This document shows, in pieces, positions 18,181-26,598 of a DNA stretch of 40,388 nt; the stretch's first letter is position 1; every line of letters begins with the position of its first letter. Origin of the DNA: Desulfobulbaceae bacterium (GTDB lineage Bacteria > Desulfobacterota > Desulfobulbia > Desulfobulbales > VMSU01). A model generated the notes under the pieces. That model was not told the origin of the DNA and did no database searches. It worked only from the letters and a program-made list of their open reading frames with translations. The position numbers and the translations under genes were made by a program. The DNA lies in NCBI GenBank assembly GCA_013792005.1, contig VMSU01000136.1, positions 1 through 40,388 of the forward strand. Reading direction: 5' to 3'.

Positions 18181-18621
18181 ATGCGCCTATGGTCTCTCCA
18201 TCCAAAATACCTCGACACCCAGGGCCTGGTCGCCCTGTGGAGGGAGGCGCTATTAGCACGAGCGGTTATTCGGGGCGAGACAAAAGGCTACCGCCGCCAC
18301 CCCCAACTTATCCGCTTTCAAGCCCACCCCTCTCCTCTCAAGGCCATCAATCTCTATCTCGCTGAAATTTTATCCGAGTCAAGGGTTCGTGGCTACTCGT
18401 TTGATTGCAGTAAGATAACAGCGGCTGAAGCCTGCTCGCCACTCCCGGTGAACACCGGGCAACTTGCCTACGAGTGGAATCACCTGCTCAAGAAGCTTAA
18501 ATCGCGAAGCCCTGAGTGGTATTCCAACTGGCGAGAGAAGGACTCACCAGAGGCGCACCCTCTGTTTACCCTCAGAGAAGGCCCTACGGAACCGTGGGAG
18601 CGATTGAAATTATTCCCCTGA
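18181..18621 (+). CDS. Pyrimidine-dimer DNA glycosylase (T4 endonuclease V-like)
   Basis: 146 residues from ATG 18181. The start 'MRLWSLHPKYLDTQGLVALWREALLARAV' (first 20: MRLWSLHPKYLDTQGLVALW) is characteristic of the PF03013 family, as are 'GYRRHPQLIRFQAHPSP' and 'INLYLAEILSESRVRGYSFD'. T4 endonuclease V removes UV-induced pyrimidine dimers; bacterial homologues with this N-terminus are commonly annotated that way, though many are untested. The product would be cytoplasmic. Its last 12 bases overlap the end of convergent bamD. Confidence 0.8.
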   Translation: MRLWSLHPKYLDTQGLVALWREALLARAVIRGETKGYRRHPQLIRFQAHPSPLKAINLYLAEILSESRVRGYSFDCSKITAAEACSPLPVNTGQLAYEWNHLLKKLKSRSPEWYSNWREKDSPEAHPLFTLREGPTEPWERLKLFP

Positions 18622-19416
18622 AGGAGCGCCAGGGGCCAGGGTGGTGAAGGTACGCCAATCAGGCAGAGCAAGATCTGGAACCCAATCCTTCCATGTTCGT
18701 TTTGGCGGGTTCCCGGCCTTAATATCCGCTAAAATTTTCTGGGCATCCTTGGCCCTCAGCGAGTCAGGGTAGGTATCATTAAGATAGCGCAGGCGACCTT
18801 CGGCCTGTCCAAGTTCATTAGTGCGGATATAATACATTGCGACATAAAACTCATGATTGGCCAGAAAGTTCAAGGCTGCCAACCGCCGACCCTCGGCCTC
18901 GGTGCGATAGGCAGAAACAGGAAATGCCTTTAGCTGTTTTTCAAAGGCGGCTATGGCATCGGTAGCAGCGCCGGGGTCCCGATCAATGGTGTCGATCTGT
19001 TGGTAATGGCTCATACCGATTTGAAACAAGACATAAGACAGGGCCTCGTTAGTGGGATGGTTACTCTCAAATCCCTGATAGAGTCCGATAGCCTCGGGAT
19101 AATGTTTTAAATAATATTGACAATCTGCTGACTTAAGTTCTGCAAGCAAGCTGTGGGGACTGAAGGGAAAGCGCTCCTTGATTTCTTCAAAAAGCTTGAG
19201 AGCATCGCTGTATTCGCCTCGATTAAAGTCATCAATAGCAGTCATGGCCATACCATCCGGGGTGTCCGCCTTGGAACTGCCCCCACCGGCACCAAAAAAA
19301 CTAAAAACCCCATCCATTGCCGAACACCCCGCAAGGGTCAGCACAGAGGCCAAGGCAAACACCAGGAGCAGGCCTTTCCCTGCCTCTTGAATTCCGAACT
19401 TACTGCGTGCGCTCAT
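18610..19416 (-). CDS. bamD: Outer-membrane assembly lipoprotein BamD
   Basis: 268 residues. Type II signal peptide with lipobox 'TLAGC' followed by Ser, pointing to the outer membrane. TPR-like helices follow: 'AMTAIDDFNRGEYSDALKLFEEIKERFPFSPHSLLAELKSADCQYYLKHYPEAIGLYQGFESNHPTNEALSYVLFQIGMSHY' (read as successive TPRs; key blocks DFNRGEYSDAL, RFPFSPHSLLA, HPTNEALSYVLFQIGMSHY), 'ALNFLANHEFYVAMYYIRTN'. BamD is the essential partner of BamA in folding outer-membrane beta-barrels. Seven bases separate it from the trxB stop, so it is probably read from the trxA-trxB transcript. Confidence 0.92.
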   Translation of the reverse strand: MSARSKFGIQEAGKGLLLVFALASVLTLAGCSAMDGVFSFFGAGGGSSKADTPDGMAMTAIDDFNRGEYSDALKLFEEIKERFPFSPHSLLAELKSADCQYYLKHYPEAIGLYQGFESNHPTNEALSYVLFQIGMSHYQQIDTIDRDPGAATDAIAAFEKQLKAFPVSAYRTEAEGRRLAALNFLANHEFYVAMYYIRTNELGQAEGRLRYLNDTYPDSLRAKDAQKILADIKAGNPPKRTWKDWVPDLALPDWRTFTTLAPGAPSGE

Positions 19417-19423
19417 CTATTGC

Positions 19424-20362
19424 CTACTCCACATGGTTGATATTCTCAAGATAGTGCTCCACCGACTTTGCGGCCACAGCGCCCTCACCTGCCGCCGAAA
19501 CCACCTGCCGGATGGAATCGTGACGGAGATCACCAACAGCCATAACCCCAGGAATATTGGTCCGCATCATCCCATCAGTGATAACAAAACCCTGCTCGTG
19601 GCGCAACTGATCAAGCGGCAGACTCTCAGTGTTTGGAGTAATGCCGATAAGGATAAAAACCCCCTGAAATCGACGCGTCTCCTCGTTCCCGTCCCGATAC
19701 CGGATCTTCAACGATTCAACTTCCTTTTCTCCCAGGATAGCCTCAACTTGGGCATCATAGAGAAAATTGATCCGTTCATGGGCCATGGCAGCTTCCTGAA
19801 TAATTGGGGCTGCCCTGAACTCCTTCCGACGATGGATCACAGTCACGCTCTTGGCAAACTTGGTCAGATATACAGCCTCTTGCAAGGCCGTATCTCCACC
19901 ACCAACCACAGCAATATCCATGTCCCGATAAAAAGGGCCGTCACAGGTAGCGCAATATGAGACACCCTTACCAGTCAATTCCAACTCGCCAGGAGCGTTC
20001 AGCCGGTTAGGCCGAGCCCCTGTGGAAATAATCACAGCATGCGCCTTAAGAGTAGTCCCATCCTCACACTGGATGATCTTGACTTTATCCGTCAAATTCA
20101 TGCTGACCGCACTCTTAAGGGCGATATTCAGGCCAAAACGCTCGGCCTGAGCCCGCATCCGCTCAGCTAGGTCAAACCCGCCCACCCCTTCAGGAAAACC
20201 AGGATAATTGTCTATCCAATCGGTTACCAGTATCTGGCCGCCGGCTGCACCCTTTTCCAACAGCACCGTATCAATCCTTGCCCTAGAGGCATAGATCCCC
20301 GCATTCAGTCCACCCGGACCGCCGCCAACTATAATAAGTTGATGTATCAAATTATTATCCAT
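19424..20362 (-). CDS. trxB: Thioredoxin reductase
   Basis: 312 residues, the normal length of low-molecular-weight TrxB. FAD site 'IIVGGGPGGLNAGIYASRA', redox pair 'CATC' in 'KGVSYCATCDGPFYRD', NADPH site 'VVGGGDTALQEAVYLT' and the C-terminal FAD motif 'GVMAVGDLRHDSIRQVVSAAGEGAVAA'. It passes electrons from NADPH to thioredoxin in the cytoplasm. Located 21 bases downstream of trxA on the same strand, so the pair is co-transcribed, followed by bamD. Confidence 0.95.
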   Translation of the reverse strand: MDNNLIHQLIIVGGGPGGLNAGIYASRARIDTVLLEKGAAGGQILVTDWIDNYPGFPEGVGGFDLAERMRAQAERFGLNIALKSAVSMNLTDKVKIIQCEDGTTLKAHAVIISTGARPNRLNAPGELELTGKGVSYCATCDGPFYRDMDIAVVGGGDTALQEAVYLTKFAKSVTVIHRRKEFRAAPIIQEAAMAHERINFLYDAQVEAILGEKEVESLKIRYRDGNEETRRFQGVFILIGITPNTESLPLDQLRHEQGFVITDGMMRTNIPGVMAVGDLRHDSIRQVVSAAGEGAVAAKSVEHYLENINHVE

Positions 20363-20383
20363 AAAAAAGGGTTCAGGCTATCC

Positions 20384-20713
20384 TCAACTGGCTTTTTCAA
20401 TCATGGCCAGCAGCTGAGCCTTGCCCACGGCGCCTGTTACCTGGTCAATCACCTTGCCATCCTTGAACAGGATCAGAGTCGGAATAGCTCTGATACCATA
20501 TTTCCCAGGGGTGGCCGGGCTTTCATCGACATTCATCTTCGCAATCTTGACCTTACCGTCAAACTGAGCGGCAAGTTCAGAAATCACAGGGCCAATCGCC
20601 TTGCAAGGGCCACACCAAGGAGCCCAGAAGTCAACCAGGCAGGGCAGTGCCCCGTTCAGCGCTTCCGCTTCGAAGTTGGTGTCATTAAGATGGAGTACTT
20701 TGTCATCGCTCAT
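20384..20713 (-). CDS. trxA: Thioredoxin
   Basis: 109 residues from the ATG at 20713, which has AAGGAGAG upstream; the longer open frame is not needed. Active site WCGPC in 'VDFWAPWCGPCKAIGP', then 'KMNVDESPATPGKYGIRAIPTLILFKDGKV' with the cis-Pro (IPT), all as in classical thioredoxins. Substrate partner of the adjacent TrxB. The 238 bp upstream contain a TATAGT on the minus strand (20774-20769) without a good -35. Confidence 0.95.
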   Translation of the reverse strand: MSDDKVLHLNDTNFEAEALNGALPCLVDFWAPWCGPCKAIGPVISELAAQFDGKVKIAKMNVDESPATPGKYGIRAIPTLILFKDGKVIDQVTGAVGKAQLLAMIEKAS

Positions 20714-20951
20714 GGTTATCTCTCCTTTATGTTGCATGTAATAATGATAAATTTTGATTTGAGGAAACACTATACTCGATTTAGAACGATCGAGAAATAG
20801 CATATTTGCGCACAATCCTCTCCTTTTCCAGGGGCAATACGCAGCAAAGAGGTTGACAAGGTTCCTTTCAAACTTATACAGTAAGATCAGCACCTGACCA
20901 ATCAACCATGCCAACCATTTTCCCTTGCTGAGAATGACTAATAGAGACCAT

Positions 20952-21299
20952 ATGCCGATCACTAAATTTTTGCAAGAGGCCAAGAGATTTGAAATTCTGA
21001 CCATTACCAAGAGTCAGCGCTTCAGCGACCTTCGGGATACCCATGTCCCTTTTTCCGGCACACCCCATCGCCACCCCTATGCCACCAGCAAATTCATCCT
21101 GATGGTTGACCCTTACTGCTCCAGTGTCTTCTATGAGTTTGACACCGAGGACATCGATTTTGTCGAAGAACTACCGAGCATCGTCAACCTTGACGGTGAG
21201 ACAATGACCATGGTCCTGGTCTGGGTCAAGAAGCAGAGCGTCGCCCTGCGCTGCTCCCCCTTTGTAGTGGAAAGCCTCGCACCTGGGAACAAGGGCTAA
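20952..21299 (+). CDS. Hypothetical protein, 115 residues
   Basis: Start set at ATG 20952 ('MPITKFLQEAKRFEILTITK'); ATG 20934 is also possible and neither has a strong ribosome-binding site. Features: 'FSDLRDTHVPFSGTPHRHPYAT', 'FILMVDPYCSSVFYEFDTEDIDFVEELPSIVNLDGET', 'MTMVLVWVKKQSVALRCSPFVVES'. Beta-rich, no signal peptide or membrane helix. Codon use looks like the neighbours. Family not recognised. Confidence 0.7.
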   Translation: MPITKFLQEAKRFEILTITKSQRFSDLRDTHVPFSGTPHRHPYATSKFILMVDPYCSSVFYEFDTEDIDFVEELPSIVNLDGETMTMVLVWVKKQSVALRCSPFVVESLAPGNKG

Positions 21300-21321
21300 A
21301 CTATACTCCCACAACGAGCTA

Positions 21322-21522
21322 CTACTTTCTGAAGATTCTGGCCAACAGGGTCAGGAACGCGCTAATCACGATCATCGAAGTCACCGGGATATAAACCTTA
21401 AATCCCGGTCGGTCAATCATGATATCCCCCGGCAACCGCCCTAAGGGAATACGGTGGAGCCACGGCCATGCCAGCCCCAGTACTATCACGATAATCCCTG
21501 TGTAGATCAGCGCTCGCTGCAT
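21322..21522 (-). CDS. DUF2905 small membrane protein
   Basis: 66 residues, two transmembrane segments ('ALIYTGIIVIVLGLAWPW' and 'VYIPVTSMIVISAFLTLLARIF') around the conserved loop 'IPLGRLPGDIMIDRPGF', the signature of DUF2905. Function unknown in the family. GGAGGGTGAAAA precedes the ATG. Confidence 0.88.
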   Translation of the reverse strand: MQRALIYTGIIVIVLGLAWPWLHRIPLGRLPGDIMIDRPGFKVYIPVTSMIVISAFLTLLARIFRK

Positions 21523-21556
21523 TTTTCACCCTCCGCCTTTCCAATATCGTTTTACT

Positions 21557-21585
21557 TTGACCAAGTCAATGATTCATTGTAGTAT
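21557..21585 (+). promoter_or_regulatory. Candidate promoter for the PilZ-histidine kinase pair
   Basis: TTGACC (21557-21562, 5/6) and TAGTAT (21580-21585, 4/6) with a 17-bp spacer, upstream of the GTG at 21649. Confidence 0.45.
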
Positions 21586-21600
21586 TTTCAGTCTTGACTA

Positions 21601-21619
21601 GCGGGAAACCGCCTTTTTT
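21601..21619 (+). terminator. Short GC hairpin and T-run in the PilZ leader (possible attenuator)
   Basis: GCGG-GAAA-CCGC (21601-21612, GNRA-like loop) is followed by CTTTTTT. It lies between the proposed promoter and the PilZ start, in the leader rather than after a gene. The 4-bp stem is short, so it may only be a weak terminator. Confidence 0.35.
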
Positions 21620-21648
21620 CACTATTATCTGCATCTCCGGAGAACCTC

Positions 21649-22020
21649 GTGAACCGCCAACAATCCAATCGAAAAAAACCGCGAATTCCCTACCACGGCA
21701 AAGTCGATCTGTTTTTCGACAACCACAATTACCTTAAATGCTCGGCCCAAAACCTCAGCTTGATCGGCATGTGGGTCCTTGGCTGCCCCGACCAGGAAGA
21801 GGGCAACCAGTGCGATATCGAGTTCCACGATGCCACATCAACCACCAATCGTCCACTACGGATCAAGGGTGAGGTGATCCGAACAGACGAGGGCGGAATC
21901 GCCCTACTTTTCCTCAATATCAACGTCAGGGCCTATACCGATTTGGAAGCGTTTATTCACGAACAGGGCAAGGGGCCATTAATGGAGGAAAACGAATTTC
22001 TTGACGAACTGCCAGCCTGA
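21649..22020 (+). CDS. PilZ-domain protein
   Basis: 123 residues from a GTG with CCGGAGAAC upstream. 'RKKPRIPYHGKVDLFF' near the N-terminus gives the RxxxR-type arginine pattern (RKKPR) and 'CSAQNLSLIGMWVLG' the (D/N)-x-S-x-x-G motif, the two c-di-GMP contacts of PilZ domains; 'LRIKGEVIRTDEGGIALLFLNI' completes the barrel. Predicted c-di-GMP-binding effector. Eight bases before the histidine kinase gene, so a two-gene unit. The HD-GYP-like protein elsewhere in the window is another possible part of c-di-GMP control. Confidence 0.82.
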   Translation: MNRQQSNRKKPRIPYHGKVDLFFDNHNYLKCSAQNLSLIGMWVLGCPDQEEGNQCDIEFHDATSTTNRPLRIKGEVIRTDEGGIALLFLNINVRAYTDLEAFIHEQGKGPLMEENEFLDELPA

Positions 22021-22028
22021 GGGCGCAA

Positions 22029-23153
22029 ATGACCTCTTTGCGCACCCTGACCGGCACCATCCTCAGCGTTATCAATAACGCCATCTTGATCGTCGACGCC
22101 AACGACCGGATCACCTTTGCCAACCATAAAGCCGCTGCCATGTTCCAAACAGCCGGAACCGCCGAGCTTACCGGCAAGTCAATCTTTTCACTCTTCATGA
22201 CCGATGACCAGGACATCCTGGCCCCCAACCTGCTCCATCTGGCCCGCACCGCTCCTGAATACGAGGATGAGGTCATGTTGCGGCGCTTCGATGACACCCG
22301 CTTCATCGCCCAGATCTCCACCTCCAAATTCCACAGTGAGGGCCAGACCAACGCCATCCTGTCGATCCACAACATCAGTGGCATCAAGGGCATCGAAAAG
22401 ACTCTGAAACGCACCGAACGAGTCGCCTCGGTCGGACGGATGCTCGACGACATCAACCACCAGATCCGCAACCCGATATCAGTCATCGGCGGCCTGGCCA
22501 ACCGCCTGGCAAGACAACCAGGTTCCGACAACCGATACTGCCAGGCTATTCTCGATGAATCAAAACGCCTGGAAGGCCTCCTCGACAGCCTGGGCGCCTT
22601 CTCGAAACTCCCGCTGCCAATGGTCTGCCCCGTTACCCTGACGACTGTGGTTAACGAAATCACCGCCACCATAACTCCTCAGGTAGAAAAATTTGCCCTT
22701 TCCCTCACCATCCACAACACTGAAAAGATGCCAAAGGAATCGGTATCCATTGATCTCGGACTGATCATCAAGGCCCTTGTCGCCATTGTAGAGAATGCCT
22801 GTGACGCCTCGAGCCCGGACAGCGAAATCGAAATCACCATCGGTCCCAGCGGCAAATCTTTACCCTACCAGATTACCGTCACCGACCACGGATGCGGAAT
22901 CAGCCCCGAAGACCAACCCCGGGTCTTCGCTCCCTTCTATACCCGTAAAACCAGACGCCACGGCATGGGACTCACCCTGGCCCAAAAAATCGTCAGTGAA
23001 CAAGGAGGGGCGATTTCCATAGAGTCACGCCCCGGCAAAGGCACGACAGTAACCATATTTCTGATCGCTGATCGGCGGAGAGCCATTCGAATCCGACGGT
23101 TAAGCAACGAGAACAACAGCCGTGGCCTTTCACCCGAGATACCAGCACTTTGA
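22029..23153 (+). CDS. PAS-domain histidine kinase (no membrane segment)
   Basis: 374 residues. PAS domain (about 10-125: 'VINNAILIVDANDRITFANHKAAAMF', 'LTGKSIFSLF'), then the H-box 'VGRMLDDINHQIRNPISVIGGLANRL' with the phospho-accepting His, then the ATP domain: N box 'IVENACDASSPDSEI', G1 'VTDHGCGISPEDQPRVFAPFYT' and G2 'HGMGLTLAQKIVSEQGG'. No transmembrane helix or receiver domain is visible, so it is a cytoplasmic orphan kinase; no response regulator is adjacent. Likely co-expressed with the PilZ protein upstream. Confidence 0.88.
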   Translation: MTSLRTLTGTILSVINNAILIVDANDRITFANHKAAAMFQTAGTAELTGKSIFSLFMTDDQDILAPNLLHLARTAPEYEDEVMLRRFDDTRFIAQISTSKFHSEGQTNAILSIHNISGIKGIEKTLKRTERVASVGRMLDDINHQIRNPISVIGGLANRLARQPGSDNRYCQAILDESKRLEGLLDSLGAFSKLPLPMVCPVTLTTVVNEITATITPQVEKFALSLTIHNTEKMPKESVSIDLGLIIKALVAIVENACDASSPDSEIEITIGPSGKSLPYQITVTDHGCGISPEDQPRVFAPFYTRKTRRHGMGLTLAQKIVSEQGGAISIESRPGKGTTVTIFLIADRRRAIRIRRLSNENNSRGLSPEIPAL

Positions 23154-23347
23154 GCCCTGCAGGGTGGACAACTTTTTTTTATTACGTTCGCGAACCGGGA
23201 CAGTTTCCTCCACTCGGCACACAAAATAACTCAGTGAAAATAATGACAAAAAACTGGCCTTTTAACGGGTTGCTTATTATTTTACTGATATGCCTTTTTC
23301 CACCTCTTCAACATACCTATCCAGCCGCCTAAACTCAGGAAATTACC

Positions 23348-23569
23348 ATGTCGACCAACAAAGTAGCTCTTTTCACACCATATCCATTTACCCTCGGACA
23401 AAAGATCAGGATTACAGGCGACAAGCGTGGAGGAGACTGGGAGGTAATTGGATTGACGGAACGAAAAGTAATCCTGCGCTGCCCGATCTCAGGACGCGAG
23501 TTTGAATGGGATCGATTCTGCTATCTGCTGGAGGAAAAAGACAATGAACCGTGGCCTGCTGAACATTAG
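23348..23569 (+). CDS. Small hypothetical protein
   Basis: 73 residues. 'FTPYPFTLGQKIRITGDKRGGDWEVIGLTERKVILRCPISGREFEWDRFCYLLEE' shows a small beta-barrel-like pattern with two cysteines (CPISG, FCYLL). No motif that I recognise. Its end overlaps the start of the lipoprotein gene by 26 bases, with the ribosome-binding site of that gene inside it, so the two are coupled. The 194 bp before it (23154-23347) hold no gene I can support. Confidence 0.65.
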   Translation: MSTNKVALFTPYPFTLGQKIRITGDKRGGDWEVIGLTERKVILRCPISGREFEWDRFCYLLEEKDNEPWPAEH

Positions 23570-24023
23570 CTGTTGGCGCCTGAAAAGAGTCGGCGGATTG
23601 CTTGCCGTCTGTGCGTTTTTTTGTCTCGCCGCGACTGGCTGCGAGACCCTGGACAGCCGGCTGACCAGAAACAAAGCGACGCTTGGCGCCCTGCCGGAAA
23701 CCCACCAGAGTCTCATCCGCCAGGGGAAAATCCAGATCGGATTCACCCCGGCCGAAGTCTATCTTGCCTGGGGCGCGCCGACCCACAAGTCCTTTACCGA
23801 AAACGCTCAGGGGAGCATTGAGACCTGGCACTACACCAACACCCAGACCGAAACCTATTACCGGGAAGAGCGCTACTTCGATCGGGATTACGGTCGGTGG
23901 CGCTTCATCGACCGGCCCTACTACCAGTATTTTGAGTACCTCTACCAAGAAGCCATGTTCACCAACGGGGCGCTGTCGTCCTTTACCCTCTATCCCTCCG
24001 CTCTGCCATACCTCAGGAATTGA
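23544..24023 (+). CDS. Lipoprotein of unknown function
   Basis: 159 residues from ATG 23544, chosen because CTGGAGGAAAA precedes it; an upstream ATG (23502) would place 14 extra charged residues before the signal peptide. Lipobox at 'LAATGC', followed by Glu-Thr, suggests outer membrane. The mature protein has 'IRQGKIQIGFTPAEVYLAWGAPTHKS', a motif seen in SmpA/OmlA-like envelope proteins, then a tyrosine-rich tail ('ERYFDRDYGRWRFIDRPYYQYFEYLY'). Overlaps the end of convergent rnr by 11 bases. Confidence 0.72.
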   Translation: MNRGLLNISCWRLKRVGGLLAVCAFFCLAATGCETLDSRLTRNKATLGALPETHQSLIRQGKIQIGFTPAEVYLAWGAPTHKSFTENAQGSIETWHYTNTQTETYYREERYFDRDYGRWRFIDRPYYQYFEYLYQEAMFTNGALSSFTLYPSALPYLRN

Positions 24024-26289
24024 TCACAAAATTGATCCGGCGGCGGGCCTTTTCCACACTTGAAACGGTGACCTGCACCAAGGTGCCGATCTGATAGATA
24101 CGGTTGGTCCGTTTGCCGATCATCCGGTGATTACGTTCATCCAGATGATAATAATCATCGGTCAAATCGGTGATCGCCACCGCCCCGCTAATAAAAGAGT
24201 CAAGCAGCTCGACAAAAAGCCCAAAGGAAGCGACGCCAGAGACAATGCCGGCAAATGACTCGCCGATCTTGTCCTCCATGTAACGGACCTTGAGACGATC
24301 AACCATCTCCCGTTCGGCATCAACCGCCACCCGCTCACGGCTGGAAAGAAACTCACCAGCGGCCACCACAGGGTCCTGATACTCCTCGCCTTCCTTGAGC
24401 TTAGGTGGCTTCCTTGCCGGTTTCGGAGTCCCGGAACTCAAAAATCCGGCCAAGGCCCGATGGACCATTAGGTCGGGATAACGGCGGATGGGCGAAGTAA
24501 AATGACAGTAGTGGCTTGCCGCAAGCCCAAAATGTCCGGCATTATCTGGAGAATACCGGGCCTGCTTCATGGTCCGAAGCAAGAGATTATTGACGATATA
24601 CTCCTGGGGCGTCCCCTTACCCAGCTCCAGAACCTTGCCAAACCAGGCTGGCGTACCAGGCCCCTCGTTCGGGATAGCAAGCCCCATGGTCTTGGCAAAT
24701 TGAGCAAATTCAGCCACCTTGATCGGGTCCGGGGTCTCGTGAATTCGATAGAGGCCGCGGGTCAGATGCTTATCGTCCATGGCATGGGCCACGGCCTCGT
24801 TGGCCGCAAGCATAAACTCCTCGATCAACTGATGGGCAAAATTCCGCTCACTACGGGCGACATTCTTGACCGTATCGTCTTCCGCCACCTCCACGAAGGC
24901 TTCCGGCAGTTCAAAACCAATACTGCCCCTGGCCATCCGTTCTTTAAGGAGCAGACGGGCCAATTTTTCCATCTCCGCCAAGGGTTCAAGCAGGACTGAA
25001 TACTGCTCGCGCACAGCAGGGTCCTGATCGATCAATATCTGGCGGACCAAAGTGTAGGTCATCCGATAACGGCTCAAGATCACGGACTTACCAAAACGTT
25101 TGTTCTGGAGGCGACCCTGATGGTCAAAATCCATAATGGCGCTGAAGGCATACCGATCTTGATTCGGCACCAGGCTGCACAGATTGTTGGACAGGCGCTC
25201 CGGCAACATGGGCACCACCATGGTCGGGAAATAGACACTGGTGCCACGCTGGTAGGCCTCGGCATCCAGGGCGCTGCCTTCTTGGACATAATGGCTGACA
25301 TCGGCAATAGAGACATAAAGCCGGCAGCCCGTTGCCGTAGTCTCAACAGCCACCGCATCGTCAAAGTCGCGGGCCGTCTCACCATCAATGGTGATGTGCA
25401 AAATATTGCGCAGATCAAGCCGACCAGGACCAACTTCCACAATATCGCTTACCGCCGCCAACTGCTGCTCCACTTCAGGGCTGAAGACATGGGGCAGCTT
25501 GAATTTACGAATAACAATCTCCGTTTGCACCCGAAGACTGTCCGGATTACCCAAGACCTCGACAATCTCCCCCTTGCAGTTAACCCCGCCGACGTTCTGA
25601 TACTCTGTGATCCTGGCCACGACCGCCTCGCCATCCTTGGCCCCGCAGCTCTGTTCCCTACGGACCAGGATATTGAAAGCGAAACGCTCATCCTCCGGGC
25701 TTACCATCCCCACCGGAGTTCCGGCCTTATAGATGCCGACAATCAACTCAGTACCCCGGTCCAAAACCTTAATGACCCGGCCCTCCTGCTTGCCTTCCCG
25801 ACCGACGGAGCTGATCTTGATCAGTACCCGATCGCCATGAAGGGCCGTGCTGAGATTGCGCTCAGCAACAAAAACGTCGGAGGGCTGATTCCTGGCCGGA
25901 GGCGGATCAAGGACCACGAAACCAAAGCCACGGGGGTTGACAGTCAAGATCCCTTCACTATACTCCTGGCTGTCGCGAACGCCATAGGTGTCGTCATCGA
26001 TCTGGCGCAGGACTTTCTGGGTGACCAAGGCATGCAACCCGTTATGGAGTTCCTTGCGAGCGCTGCGTCCCAAGTCAAAGGCCCCCATGATCTCAGCAGT
26101 CTCCGCCTGTCCGCCACTGGAGAGGATAAAGCCTACGATATCATCAGCCGAGACCTGAAACCGCCCGATAATAGTCTTGCTGCCTTCGTGCTGCTGGTGA
26201 CGCCGGGATTCGCCCCGCCGTTTACCATTGCCTGCCGATCGCTCAATGCGTGAGCCCTTGCCTCGCCTGGGTTGTCGTTTTCTGATCAC
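24013..26289 (-). CDS. rnr: Ribonuclease R
   Basis: 758 residues from a GTG at 26289 with GAGG upstream; an open frame continues 42 codons further but crosses no good start. A basic N-terminal tail (RKRQPRRGKGSR...) precedes two cold-shock domains, the RNB catalytic domain and a C-terminal S1 domain. The catalytic aspartates sit in 'HITIDGETARDFDDAVAVE'; 'HYCHFTSPIRRYPDLMVHRAL' and 'RVAVDAEREMVDRLKVRYM' are RNB signatures; 'FAGIVSGVASFGLFVELLDSF' starts S1. RNase R degrades structured RNA 3'-5'. Ends convergent with the 23544 lipoprotein. Confidence 0.95.
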   Translation of the reverse strand: MIRKRQPRRGKGSRIERSAGNGKRRGESRRHQQHEGSKTIIGRFQVSADDIVGFILSSGGQAETAEIMGAFDLGRSARKELHNGLHALVTQKVLRQIDDDTYGVRDSQEYSEGILTVNPRGFGFVVLDPPPARNQPSDVFVAERNLSTALHGDRVLIKISSVGREGKQEGRVIKVLDRGTELIVGIYKAGTPVGMVSPEDERFAFNILVRREQSCGAKDGEAVVARITEYQNVGGVNCKGEIVEVLGNPDSLRVQTEIVIRKFKLPHVFSPEVEQQLAAVSDIVEVGPGRLDLRNILHITIDGETARDFDDAVAVETTATGCRLYVSIADVSHYVQEGSALDAEAYQRGTSVYFPTMVVPMLPERLSNNLCSLVPNQDRYAFSAIMDFDHQGRLQNKRFGKSVILSRYRMTYTLVRQILIDQDPAVREQYSVLLEPLAEMEKLARLLLKERMARGSIGFELPEAFVEVAEDDTVKNVARSERNFAHQLIEEFMLAANEAVAHAMDDKHLTRGLYRIHETPDPIKVAEFAQFAKTMGLAIPNEGPGTPAWFGKVLELGKGTPQEYIVNNLLLRTMKQARYSPDNAGHFGLAASHYCHFTSPIRRYPDLMVHRALAGFLSSGTPKPARKPPKLKEGEEYQDPVVAAGEFLSSRERVAVDAEREMVDRLKVRYMEDKIGESFAGIVSGVASFGLFVELLDSFISGAVAITDLTDDYYHLDERNHRMIGKRTNRIYQIGTLVQVTVSSVEKARRRINFVINS

Positions 26290-26480
26290 GATGGGGTCCT
26301 CGTTAGTCTTTTTGTAATTTATAGTAACTGCCCAGCAGCGCCATATCCGCTTTGTCATCGGTCTGCTCATGTGCAACAGCACACTTCGCAGACCTCTTTC
26401 GTGCATCTGTGGCACAGCTGAACAGTTGCGGTTCAGAGCTTATCGAGTGTTCCCGGCCTCGAACCGAGTAGTTACAGTTA

Positions 26481-26573
26481 AGGGACTCGGAAAATACCAA
26501 TTTACCTGGATCGCGACCAAATCTGTCCCAAAGCCGGGATGCGTTATGGTAAATTGGTATTTTCCGAGTCCCT
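26481..26573. repeat. Palindromic mobile repeat, short copy (93 bp)
   Basis: Perfect 26-bp inverted repeats at 26481-26506 and 26548-26573 (left arm begins AGGGACTCGGAAAATACC) with a 41-bp centre containing AAATCTGTCCC (26519-26529), the complement of GGGACAGATTT. The same ends occur at 34772-34952. Lies between the TIGR01777 gene stop and rnr; the remaining 26290-26598 intergenic sequence shows no gene. Confidence 0.9.
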
Positions 26574-26598
26574 AATATATCAATGCCAATGACTACAG

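Noticed and set aside
23243-23332. A 29-residue hydrophobic peptide (MTKNWPFNGLLIILL...)
   Set aside because: It resembles a small membrane peptide but has no ribosome-binding site and no support from neighbours; too short to accept.
25120-26253. A 377-codon plus-strand open frame inside rnr
   Set aside because: It lies opposite conserved RNB motifs and shows no recognisable domain; typical of a high-GC antisense shadow.
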